Assembly: GCA_966211455.1 (NCBI GenBank) | Contig: CBIHNI010000013.1 | Location: forward strand, 62,001 to 126,000 | Reading direction: 5' to 3' | Length of the DNA stretch: 64,000 bases | DNA from: 21-14-0-10-47-8 sp966211455 | GTDB lineage: Bacteria > Bdellovibrionota > Bdellovibrionia > Bdellovibrionales > Bdellovibrionaceae | Part shown: positions 9,201 through 17,098 of the stretch, piece after piece | How positions within the stretch are numbered: the first letter of the stretch is position 1 | Layout: each line of letters starts with the position of its first letter | Program-made: the position numbers and the translations under genes | The notes under the pieces: model-generated | What the model was told of the DNA's origin: nothing | The model's input: the letters and a program-made list of their open reading frames with translations, nothing else | Database searches by the model: none

Positions 9201-10034
9201 ATGGGAATGAGAGTGACTACGAATATTGCCGCCGTGAATGCACAGCGGAACCTGGTCCAGAGCCAACGGGTTGTGAATAAAAGCATGGCTCAACTTTCAA
9301 GCGGTAGCCGCATCAATATCGCAGCAGACGACGCAGCCGGATTGGCGATTTCTGAAAGATTGAAATCAAGCATCCGTTCAGCTCGTCAGGCAAACCGCAA
9401 TGCGAACGATGGTATCTCGATGGTTCAGACCGCGGAAGGTGGCTTGAACGAAATCGGTAACATCATCACGCGACTGCGCGAACTTGGAATCCAAGGGGCT
9501 TCAGACACAGTTGGTTCTGTGGAACGTGGCTTTATGGATAAAGAGGTTCAGCAGATGAAGTCGGAGATTCAACGTATTTCATTGTCGACCAAGTGGGGAA
9601 CAACCAACTTGTTGGACGGTACGACTCCGAAATTTGACTTCCAAATCGGTGTTTACAATAAAGAAGATGAAGATCGCATCAGCTTCGACGCTGCTCAAAA
9701 CGTAGCGACTTTGGACGCTTTGGGTTTGGGTGGTCTTGATTATACAACTAAAGAAGGAGCTCAAGAGGCTCTGAACTTCCTGGATAACGCACAAAATTCT
9801 GTCAACGGAATGCGTTCGAATCTGGGAGCTCTTCAAAACCGTCTGACCTCAACGGTCGACAACTTGGGTGTTTTGGAAGAGAACATGTCAGCTGCGAATT
9901 CACGTATCCGTGATACGGATGTGGCGAATGCGTCTTCTGATATGACGAAGAATAACATTCTTTTACAAGCTTCAACAGCAACTTTGGCGCAAGCGAATCA
10001 AATCAACCAGCTTGCATTGAAGTTGATCGGATAA
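9201..10034 (+). CDS. fliC: Flagellin
   Basis: This 277-residue protein shows the two conserved flagellin ends. The N-terminus has NIAAVNAQRNL, SSGSRINIAADDAAGLAISE and a helical ND0/ND1 region to about residue 140. The C-terminus has ENMSAANSRIRDTDVA and ends in ANQINQLALKLIG. The central variable region is very short, as in the small flagellins of Bdellovibrio and many polar flagella, where several paralogues build one filament. It is exported by the flagellar type III system without a signal peptide. It is monocistronic, ending before a strong terminator at 10091. Confidence 0.95.
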   Translation: MGMRVTTNIAAVNAQRNLVQSQRVVNKSMAQLSSGSRINIAADDAAGLAISERLKSSIRSARQANRNANDGISMVQTAEGGLNEIGNIITRLRELGIQGASDTVGSVERGFMDKEVQQMKSEIQRISLSTKWGTTNLLDGTTPKFDFQIGVYNKEDEDRISFDAAQNVATLDALGLGGLDYTTKEGAQEALNFLDNAQNSVNGMRSNLGALQNRLTSTVDNLGVLEENMSAANSRIRDTDVANASSDMTKNNILLQASTATLAQANQINQLALKLIG

Positions 10035-10090
10035 GAAAGAAGCGGGATCTCATTTGAAGTCCTGTGTGGATTTTATCTGACTCTATTCCC

Positions 10091-10128
10091 AAAGCCCGGG
10101 GTGTTGATCCCGGGCTTTATTTTTTATT
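10091..10128. terminator. Strong bidirectional terminator between fliC and macB
   Basis: A perfect 10-bp stem (AAAGCCCGGG/CCCGGGCTTT) with an 8-nt loop is followed by ATTTTTTATT on the plus strand. On the minus strand the arm is followed by TTGGG, so the plus-strand (fliC) direction is the stronger one. The T-tract overlaps the last codons of the convergent macB gene. Confidence 0.85.
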
Positions 10129-12076
10129 CGTATCTTAAGGCATCGATGGGATTCAGCCGCGAAGCTTTCTTTGCCGGGTAAACGCCGAAAATAATTCCGA
10201 TCAGCGCGGATGTGACAAAAGACAAAAGCACGGATTCGACCGACACCGATGTGCTCCATCCCGAGATCGCCGACAGCAACACCGTGATCAGCCAACCTAA
10301 AAAGATTCCGGTTAGGCCCCCGATGGCACTGACCACCACCGACTCGACCAAGAACTGAAGCAAGATATCGGTTCGTTTGGCGCCGATGGCTTTGCGAAGG
10401 CCAATCTCCTTTGTGCGTTCGGTGACTGAAACCAACATGATATTCATGATCCCAATTCCGCCGACAATCAGCGAGATGGCCGCGATCACCGCCAGCAGCA
10501 TCGACATGGTTTTCGAAGTCTGCGAAAGGGCGGCTTGCACGTCAGCCATATTGAAGATCTGGAAAGCTTCCTCCTCCTGCGAAGGTGGCACGCGTTTTCG
10601 TTTGAGCATCAGTTGTAAAATGGATGCTTGCGCTTCGGCGATGTTATCGGCGCTATCAATTTCAAGCTCGATCGAATCGACATATTGCTTTCCCAGCAAT
10701 CGGTACATCGCCGTGTTGACGGGAATAATAATGGTGTCATCTTGATTGCGGAAACCACTGGCACCTTTTTCTGGTAAAACGCCGATCACCTGAAACAGAA
10801 CACGATTGATTTTAATCATCTCGCCAATCGGATTCTGATCTCCGAAAAGCTCTTTCACCAAAGTCACGCCGATCACGGCGACCCTGGCGCGCATTTGATT
10901 TTCTTGCGCGGTGAAAAAGCGACCTTGCGTTGGCGTGGCCGCATGCATATCGGGATAGGCTTCGCCCGTACCCTGCACTTGGGTCGACCAGTTTTTATTC
11001 TGATAGACGACCTGGGCCCGGCCTTGAACCTGTGCAGAAGACTGCTTTAAATGTTCGATCTCGGTCGAAAGCGCCAAGGCGTCGTCGTCCGTCAGTCGGG
11101 TGGTCGCACCCGATTCTTGTGCGACACCCCCCACACGAATGGATCCCGACCGCAGAACCAAAAGATTGGATCCCAAAGACGAAAGCTGGCTTTCGATCTG
11201 CTGTTGAGCCCCGCGACCCAAAGCCAGCATGGCAACGACGGCCGCAACGCCGATCAGAATGCCTAACATCGAAAGAGCGGTACGGACCTTGTTGGCGGCC
11301 AATGTGCGAAAGCCTTCTTGAAAGTGATTGGCAAATTCACCGAAGGTGAACTCTTTCCGCGAGCGATCCGGTTTTGTGATATCGGCCTGGGCCGGTTTAT
11401 TGAAATCTGCATTGCGTTCGTCAGAAACGATCACGCCGTCGCGCATGCGGATCAAGCGCTTGGCTTCGGCAGCGACTTCTTCTTCGTGGGTAACGAGCAA
11501 AACCGTGATGCCTTGCTCGTTCAGCTCGCGCAGGATTCGCATGATTTCGGTTTGCGAAGTGGAGTCCAGATTTCCCGTCGGCTCATCGGCTAAAATCATG
11601 CGTGGGCGATTGATCAAGGACCGGGCAATGGCCACACGCTGCTGCTGACCACCGGAAAGCTCGTTCGGTTTGTGGTCCACGCGCTGACCCAAGCCCACCT
11701 GATTCAGCAATTCGGCGGATCGGTGGGATTGAGTCGTTTGCCGCGAATACAGCAGGGGAAGGGCGACATTTTCTTGCGCTGACATCCGCGGCAGCAGGTG
11801 GAACTGTTGAAAAATAAAGCCCAGCTCTTCTCGGCGCAGGCTGGCCAGCTCGTCTTCGTTGAGATTGGAGATCTCGCGTCCGTTCAAAAGATAAGAGCCC
11901 GAGCTTGGAACATCCAAAAGCCCTAAGATATTCATCAGGGTCGACTTGCCGGAACCTGATGGTCCCATGATGGCGACAAAGTCTCCATCTTCGATGGTCA
12001 GATCCACACCTTTCAGAATTTTAAGATCCTCTTCGCCCATCTTGTAAGATTTGGTGACGTTTCGAATCTGAATCAT
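10124..12076 (-). CDS. macB: MacB-type ABC transporter (fused ATPase and permease)
   Basis: This 650-residue protein fuses an N-terminal ABC ATPase to a MacB/FtsX-type permease. The ATPase (about 1-230) shows Walker A GPSGSGKST, the signature LSGGQQQRVAIARSL and Walker B MILADEPTGNLD. The permease has one membrane helix near 270, a large periplasmic MacB domain (about 290-500), and three C-terminal helices ending in NPIDALRYE. Family members drive efflux of macrolides, peptides or lipids across the envelope as mechanotransmitters. It is the last gene of marR-tolC-macA-macB, 3 bp after macA. The actual substrate is unknown. Confidence 0.93.
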   Translation of the reverse strand: MIQIRNVTKSYKMGEEDLKILKGVDLTIEDGDFVAIMGPSGSGKSTLMNILGLLDVPSSGSYLLNGREISNLNEDELASLRREELGFIFQQFHLLPRMSAQENVALPLLYSRQTTQSHRSAELLNQVGLGQRVDHKPNELSGGQQQRVAIARSLINRPRMILADEPTGNLDSTSQTEIMRILRELNEQGITVLLVTHEEEVAAEAKRLIRMRDGVIVSDERNADFNKPAQADITKPDRSRKEFTFGEFANHFQEGFRTLAANKVRTALSMLGILIGVAAVVAMLALGRGAQQQIESQLSSLGSNLLVLRSGSIRVGGVAQESGATTRLTDDDALALSTEIEHLKQSSAQVQGRAQVVYQNKNWSTQVQGTGEAYPDMHAATPTQGRFFTAQENQMRARVAVIGVTLVKELFGDQNPIGEMIKINRVLFQVIGVLPEKGASGFRNQDDTIIIPVNTAMYRLLGKQYVDSIELEIDSADNIAEAQASILQLMLKRKRVPPSQEEEAFQIFNMADVQAALSQTSKTMSMLLAVIAAISLIVGGIGIMNIMLVSVTERTKEIGLRKAIGAKRTDILLQFLVESVVVSAIGGLTGIFLGWLITVLLSAISGWSTSVSVESVLLSFVTSALIGIIFGVYPAKKASRLNPIDALRYE

Positions 12077-12079
12077 AAA

Positions 12080-13063
12080 CTATCGGCGCGAGCCGCCTCC
12101 GCCTGGGGGCCCGCCGCCCGGCGGACGTTTGCCTCCGAACGGCGAGAATGGATTGCTGGATCCGCCTTGCTTATCTGATTTCGCTTCGGCCCGGATCACG
12201 ACTTCGCCTTCTTGCAGGCCCGAAAGAATTTCGGTTTTCTTGCCGTCACTTAAACCCGTTTCGATACTGCGTTCCTGAGATTTTCCATCCGTTCCGCGAA
12301 CGGTGACCTTGGCTTTGCCACCGTTTAAAACAATCGCCTCCGCCGGTAAAAGAAGAACGTTCTGTTTATTTTCTTGCAAGAAGCGGACATTGGCGGTCAT
12401 GCCGCTGCGAAGAAATTCAGGCGTTTTTTCTGGTAAGACATCGACCACATAAGTGGTGACATTGCTGACGGTTTTGGCTTCGTAAGCAATTTGATCGACT
12501 TGTGCTGGCAGAACCTGATCCGGATAGGCATCCAAGATAATTTCGGCTTTTTGCTTCAGCTTGATCTTGGCAATATCCGTTTCATCGACTTGCGCCTTCA
12601 CTGTTAAGCGATCGGACATGGCAAAGACCACATCGGTTGCCGTGATCGTCTGTCCTGGCTCGACGTTGCGAAGAATGACGGTGCCGGCAAGAGGGGCTAT
12701 GATCGGGGCCGGTTTGTACATTTCTTCCCAGCGCTGCACTTCTTCGGTTCCACGAGCCCGGGCGGCATCCAGCAGAGCCGCACGTTCTGTCGAACTCATC
12801 CAAGCTAAGATCTGACCCTTGCGAACCTTGTCGCCTTCTTTGACTAGAATTTCGTTGGTGCGGCCCGCGACCGGAGATTTAATTTCCAGGCGGTTTTCAG
12901 GTTGCACCGTTCCGGTCGAAAGAATCGAGATCTGCAGGTCGCCGCGCTCGGTTTGATACTCTTTAAAGGTCGGGCGGTTCGAGTTCGAATTCTTCCACCA
13001 AAAAAATCCGCCACCGGTCAACACTAAGACCACAATTAGAATCATCCACTTTTTGTTCTTCAT
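12080..13063 (-). CDS. macA: MacA-type periplasmic adaptor (HlyD/RND family)
   Basis: This 327-residue protein has an N-terminal membrane anchor (about residues 6-23), lipoyl halves (SPVAGRTNEILVKEGDKVRK and APLAGTVILRNVEPGQT), a beta-barrel and a membrane-proximal domain. It would bridge MacB to the TolC-like channel. The helical hairpin between the lipoyl halves is short (about 40 residues). The protein ends in an unusual Gly/Pro-rich tail (from about residue 305). Its start overlaps the tolC stop by ATGA and its end lies 3 bp before macB. Confidence 0.9.
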   Translation of the reverse strand: MKNKKWMILIVVLVLTGGGFFWWKNSNSNRPTFKEYQTERGDLQISILSTGTVQPENRLEIKSPVAGRTNEILVKEGDKVRKGQILAWMSSTERAALLDAARARGTEEVQRWEEMYKPAPIIAPLAGTVILRNVEPGQTITATDVVFAMSDRLTVKAQVDETDIAKIKLKQKAEIILDAYPDQVLPAQVDQIAYEAKTVSNVTTYVVDVLPEKTPEFLRSGMTANVRFLQENKQNVLLLPAEAIVLNGGKAKVTVRGTDGKSQERSIETGLSDGKKTEILSGLQEGEVVIRAEAKSDKQGGSSNPFSPFGGKRPPGGGPPGGGGSRR

Positions 13064-14316
13064 GGCAGAACTCCTTCACCACGAGCTTGGTTCCATGCGG
13101 CTTCGCTCAGCACGCGGGCCTTTTCACTTTGCACATAGTTCTTTTGTCGTGTGATCAAATCATTTTCGATCACATCCCAATCATTAAAAGAAATCAGGCC
13201 GTTGTTATACTGACTGCGCGCAATTTCCGAGCGCGCGGTTGCGGCCTTGCGGAAGCTTTCATCGACCTGCAGCTTTTGAATGGCTTGCACGAATGTTTGA
13301 TAAGCCTGTCGCAAGGATTCAACTTGCGTTTGATTGACCGCCACCTTTTGCTGCAGTGAAGAGCTTTGCGTGAAAGATGCGTTTTGTACGGCCGAATAAT
13401 CTTTGCCGCCATCGAAAAGCGGAATCGTGATGGCGGCGCCCAAAGACCAGCGGTCATTCTTCGGAAAGAATTCCGGACTGCTGCGACCCACGCTGCCAGT
13501 TAAGCTGAGACTTGGGAAATAGTTCGATCTCGCAACACCGATGGCCGCCGTCTGCGAATCCACGGTTGCTAGAATATCTTGATAAGACGGGGTCTGCAGC
13601 GCCAAGCTTTCAAAATTAGGTTCGGTCGCGGGGGCGTCCGACACCGGAACCGCAGCGGCAATTCGCGCCGTTTCCGGAACTGAAACCTGTAGGAAGTTGG
13701 CAAGCGTGATCTGCGCGAGCTCTAAAGCATGCCGAGCCTGCAGACCATCGTACTTGGCTTGCGCGAGGTAGGCTTCCGACAAAAGCACCGAGCCTTTATT
13801 TTCACGCCCACCTTCAAAGCGAAGTTCAACCAAGCGCAAGTTGCGCTGGCGGCGTTCGATAATATTGTCCGTGAGCCTCACATTTTCACGAGCCGTGAGG
13901 AGGTTCTGATAAGCGGTGACAAAATCATTGCTGATTTGCGCTTTCGCGGTTTGGAAAGTGGCCGCGGCCCCACGGGTGTTGGCTTCGGCTTGATTCGTTT
14001 TATAATAATCACGAAGCCCCGCAAACAGATTCTGCGAAACGGTCAAAGAGGCACCGTAAGTTTTATCCGTGGTTTCACCACCGGCATCCAATTCGGTCTT
14101 TGATTGATTGTAAGACAGGCTTCCCGAAAGCGAAGGCCAGTATCCGCTGCGCGCCCCCCGCTCTAAAGACTGGGTGGCTTGATAAGAAAGCTCGGCCGCC
14201 CGGTACTGGGGGTTGTTGTTTTTCAATAAGTCCAACACTTGATTCCAGCTCATCTCATTGGCAGATGCCGCATAGGTGAGGACTGGAATGAAAATGAATA
14301 AAAGCAGAGATCTCAT
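13060..14316 (-). CDS. tolC: TolC-family outer-membrane efflux channel
   Basis: This 418-residue protein starts with a signal peptide (cleavage near ASA, residues 17-19). It contains two repeated outer-membrane efflux protein halves rich in long Gln/Ala coiled helices, as in TolC/OprM trimers. The paired 'NYFPSLSLTGSVG' and 'SGYWPSLSGSLSYNQ' strands are the family's beta-barrel entries. Together with macA and macB it would form a complete tripartite pump. Start and stop overlap both neighbours by four bases, indicating translational coupling. Confidence 0.92.
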   Translation of the reverse strand: MRSLLLFIFIPVLTYAASANEMSWNQVLDLLKNNNPQYRAAELSYQATQSLERGARSGYWPSLSGSLSYNQSKTELDAGGETTDKTYGASLTVSQNLFAGLRDYYKTNQAEANTRGAAATFQTAKAQISNDFVTAYQNLLTARENVRLTDNIIERRQRNLRLVELRFEGGRENKGSVLLSEAYLAQAKYDGLQARHALELAQITLANFLQVSVPETARIAAAVPVSDAPATEPNFESLALQTPSYQDILATVDSQTAAIGVARSNYFPSLSLTGSVGRSSPEFFPKNDRWSLGAAITIPLFDGGKDYSAVQNASFTQSSSLQQKVAVNQTQVESLRQAYQTFVQAIQKLQVDESFRKAATARSEIARSQYNNGLISFNDWDVIENDLITRQKNYVQSEKARVLSEAAWNQARGEGVLP

Positions 14317-14768
14317 TCTCGAGCCTCCTTTAAGAGGGGCGAGTTTTTCAGAATTTTTTCCAGGCTCGATAAAGCCTCTTCCAGTTCGCGAAGTTCTTTG
14401 GTCGAAATCGATTCCAATCGTTTTCCCAAAAGCTCGGCGGCGCCGCCTTTCAGCTCGCGGAAGAGCGAGTGTCCTTTTTTTGTCAGTTTTAAAATCGCTT
14501 GTCGGCGATCGCCAGCCTGGGTGCTGCGCTCAATCAATCCGCGAACCACCAAAGCCTGAACCATTTTCGACATGGCCGGTTGACTGACACCGTGTTGATT
14601 GGCGATTTGGCTCACGGTGTTCACGCCGCGATCGATTTGCGCCAAAATCCGATACTGGGGATGCGTCAGGCGTCCTTCGGCGACCTTTTGAACTTCGCCT
14701 TTTACGGTGCGAATCATCAGGGGCGCGATTTCAATAAACTGGAGTGCAATATCTTTATTTCGACCCAT
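14313..14768 (-). CDS. MarR-family transcriptional regulator of the efflux operon
   Basis: This 151-residue winged-helix regulator shows the MarR core: helices with QIANQHGVSQPAMSKMVQAL for recognition, then the wing GLIERSTQAGDRRQAILKLT. MarR dimers usually repress their own operon until a ligand binds. The ATG at 14768 is preferred. A longer reading starts at a TTG inside the operator, and no Shine-Dalgarno precedes either. It is the first gene of the efflux operon and overlaps tolC by ATGA, so autoregulation of the whole pump is likely. Confidence 0.9.
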   Translation of the reverse strand: MGRNKDIALQFIEIAPLMIRTVKGEVQKVAEGRLTHPQYRILAQIDRGVNTVSQIANQHGVSQPAMSKMVQALVVRGLIERSTQAGDRRQAILKLTKKGHSLFRELKGGAAELLGKRLESISTKELRELEEALSSLEKILKNSPLLKEARE

Positions 14769-14777
14769 AACAAATCT

Positions 14778-14815
14778 AATATATAACAAAGTTATGTATA
14801 TATCAACTTTGTTAT
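14778..14815 (-). promoter_or_regulatory. Promoter embedded in a MarR-type palindromic operator
   Basis: A perfect 11-bp inverted repeat (ATAACAAAGTT at 14783-14793 and AACTTTGTTAT at 14805-14815) has an 11-bp spacer. A further ATAACAAA half-site overlaps the start codon at 14767-14774. Reading the minus strand, TTGATA (14806-14801), a 17-bp spacer and TATATT (14783-14778) form a near-consensus sigma-70 promoter within the repeat. Transcription would start only a few bases before the marR ATG, suggesting a nearly leaderless mRNA and direct occlusion of polymerase by the repressor. Confidence 0.75.
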
Positions 14816-14895
14816 CCTTCCTTGGCCCTATGCTCGCAAAGAAGTGTTGAAACTGTGTGGAAGATTCTCAGGTTTGGACGTCAGTATGCCATTGG

Positions 14896-15702
14896 TCAAA
14901 GGTCGAAAAGGTCGATATTCAAACAGGCTAGCTTTTCCGGCTTATTTTGAGTCACCTTCGCCCCGAGCTCGGCAATAACCTCGGTCAGACGTTTGCGAAG
15001 CTCGCCGTACTGTTCTTCAGAAATGGACATCGGGGCCGTATAAAAAAGCTGAGATGATTTCGGCAGCTCCATTTTTTCGAAGCCTTTGACTCGCCAGGAA
15101 ACCTGTCTCGAGCGAATGTAAGGAGATCCCGCTTCAAGGTGCGTGCGCTGCGGACCCATCCGATAGCCTTCGGATGTTTGAATGCAGAGTTTTCTTTCGA
15201 CCAAGAACTGCAGCTTTTTTAAGATCTCTTCGCGTGGCAGTTGAAAACGCTGGGCCAGCGATTCGACAGACTGAAAACCTTCGATCGATGTTTGCAAACG
15301 AATCGCACTGTAAAGCCAGCTCGAGTAGAATTCGGCTTTATCGGCATCGCTAAGGGCGATATCTTGTCCGACGATTTCTTTGAGATCTTCCGTTTTCTGT
15401 TTTTGGATTTGTTTGATTTCACTTTTGAAATGCTCGCGCAGTTTTTGGCTCCCGGCGCGTTCGAAATTCACCAGCAACAAAAGGTAATTTCGTTCCTGCA
15501 AATTGAGCGAAAGAAATTCGGCTAGAAGGTAGGCGTGTTCTAAAGATAGATTTTTAGGACCGCTAAAAACCTGGCTTACCATCACGGCGCTGATACCAAG
15601 GGCTTCGGCCATTTTGACATAAACACCATGGCCCCGTTTCGGCTGTTCATCCAGCCAATTTCGGACAAATTTCTTGTAATCAGTGAACTCATAAATCTTC
15701 AT
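14896..15702 (-). CDS. TIGR02147-family regulator-like protein
   Basis: This 268-residue protein begins with the family hallmark YEFTDYKKFVRNWL. An HTH-like segment follows (MAEALGISAVMVSQVFSGPKNLSLEHAYLLAEFL), and then the longer C-terminal DUF4423-like domain. This family is expanded in Bdellovibrionota and Fibrobacteres and is presumed to be DNA-binding. It is divergent from the three-gene envelope cluster starting at 15856, separated by an AT-rich 153-bp gap, and so is a candidate regulator of it. DNA binding has not been shown for this protein. Confidence 0.85.
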   Translation of the reverse strand: MKIYEFTDYKKFVRNWLDEQPKRGHGVYVKMAEALGISAVMVSQVFSGPKNLSLEHAYLLAEFLSLNLQERNYLLLLVNFERAGSQKLREHFKSEIKQIQKQKTEDLKEIVGQDIALSDADKAEFYSSWLYSAIRLQTSIEGFQSVESLAQRFQLPREEILKKLQFLVERKLCIQTSEGYRMGPQRTHLEAGSPYIRSRQVSWRVKGFEKMELPKSSQLFYTAPMSISEEQYGELRKRLTEVIAELGAKVTQNKPEKLACLNIDLFDL

Positions 15703-15855
15703 ATTTTCATATATTTAAGCATAAAAATTAACCAATAGATAATTTAATAAATAAGTATTAGCTAATCTCTAAATGAAGGTCCTGATTGACTGCGTTATTC
15801 TCCCTTTCGAAACGGACAACAATCAAAACCCCGCAAGGGAAACAAAGGAGATTTT

Positions 15856-16419
15856 ATGAAAACACTGATTCTTTCACTGATCGCGGCTTTGTCATTTCAG
15901 GCCCAAGCTGTCGAGACCTGCAATCGCGAATTAATCCAAGAGGAAATGAACGAGTTGAGAGCGAGCCCTTACTGGCAGCAAAAGATTCAATCTTTCACTC
16001 AGCTGATGAACGAAACCCATGATCGTGATTGCGGCTTTGGTTCAAGCCGGAAAGAAATTGGAATCGACATCTTCATGGATGATTTGGAATTCACGGCTTT
16101 CCCTAAGGGCGGGCAAGTTTTGGAATCGCATGGAAGCTATTCGACATCGACGGATTCGAAAAGTGACCGCAATCGTCTGAATATTTATCCGGTCGATGCC
16201 AGCTTCTACCAACCCGGAGTCGTTGAAATCGTCGCTACGCTTGTAGAAGGTCGTTTCACTTTGCTGGCAAAAACTTGCTCACCAAAAGTCGCCGTCGCGC
16301 ATTTGGTTGCCATCGCTCCTTATGCTTTGAAAGCCAAGTGCGGTTCCGGTGGTCAACAGGGACCCGACATTGCGCAATCGATCCAATCTGAGATCAATGA
16401 CATCTTGGATGGCGAATAA
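15856..16419 (+). CDS. Secreted four-cysteine domain protein (paralogous to the C-terminal half of the lipoprotein at 17099)
   Basis: This 187-residue protein has a signal peptide (cleavage after AQA, near residue 18) and an excellent ribosome site (AAGGAGATTTT). The mature part matches the C-terminal domain of the lipoprotein encoded at 17099. Shared features in order are a TC near the start, LIQ, a YW pair, LM, a CG pair, IDIF-DD-EF, and CSPK followed by a final CG. Four cysteines are conserved in spacing, consistent with two disulfides in the periplasm. No known family was recognised. It lies first in a three-gene plus-strand cluster and ends 11 bp before the barrel gene. Confidence 0.8.
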   Translation: MKTLILSLIAALSFQAQAVETCNRELIQEEMNELRASPYWQQKIQSFTQLMNETHDRDCGFGSSRKEIGIDIFMDDLEFTAFPKGGQVLESHGSYSTSTDSKSDRNRLNIYPVDASFYQPGVVEIVATLVEGRFTLLAKTCSPKVAVAHLVAIAPYALKAKCGSGGQQGPDIAQSIQSEINDILDGE

Positions 16420-16430
16420 GGAGGACGAGA

Positions 16431-17009
16431 ATGAAAACCTGGATGTCGATTTTCACCGTTCTTTTGTCTATTGGAATTTGGTTTCATGCGCCCCAGGGAT
16501 GGGCGCAATCTCCCAGCAAGCACAAGCCCCGGGTGGGCGATATTCAGGATGAAGACATGGATCGTATCGAACGCCGGGTGCGTTCCCGCCAATTCACCAG
16601 TTTCGGGTTCGGGCCCTTTGGCTTGTCAACCTCGGCCGAAGGCGGCGTGATGTACGGATTGTCGGTCGGTCGCAATTGGGAAGCGAGCGAAACTGGCGAA
16701 ATTCGTTTCGATGTGCAGGCCGCTGCGAATTCGGCTTCGCAATATTTCGGATTGAATTTGGGATACGGATTTATGCCTTTCACGGGCGATATCTCTCCGC
16801 TCTTGGGTTTACAGCTGGGCGGCGGATATGCCGGATACAAAGTGGGCGACGATTCCAAAAATGCCGCCGGCTTTGGAGGAGCCGCGTTGGCCGGAGTTCG
16901 ATTCTTTCGCACTTCGGACACTCAGCTTGAGCTGTTGGGTTCTTACTCGGCGGTTTTTGCTGGCGACACGCCAGGAGTTTACGGCCTTCAGCTTCGAATC
17001 CTTTACTAA
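16431..17009 (+). CDS. Putative outer-membrane beta-barrel protein
   Basis: This 192-residue protein starts with a signal peptide (cleavage after GWA, near residue 25). A short charged stretch (DIQDEDMDRIERRVRSR) follows, and then Gly/aromatic-rich beta strands to a typical barrel end (YGLQLRILY). The repeated 'LGYGF', 'LQLGGGYAGY' and 'GVRFF' strands suggest an eight-stranded barrel. A good ribosome site (AGGAGG) precedes the ATG. It lies between the two proteins that share the four-cysteine domain, so the three may work together at the outer membrane. Confidence 0.75.
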   Translation: MKTWMSIFTVLLSIGIWFHAPQGWAQSPSKHKPRVGDIQDEDMDRIERRVRSRQFTSFGFGPFGLSTSAEGGVMYGLSVGRNWEASETGEIRFDVQAAANSASQYFGLNLGYGFMPFTGDISPLLGLQLGGGYAGYKVGDDSKNAAGFGGAALAGVRFFRTSDTQLELLGSYSAVFAGDTPGVYGLQLRILY

Positions 17010-17098
17010 GGAATTCGAAGCGGTGTGGGTCGGAACGACAGATCCGTTTGCGGTATGATCTTTGATATTGAAACCGTATGGGAATAAGGAGTTCTAAA

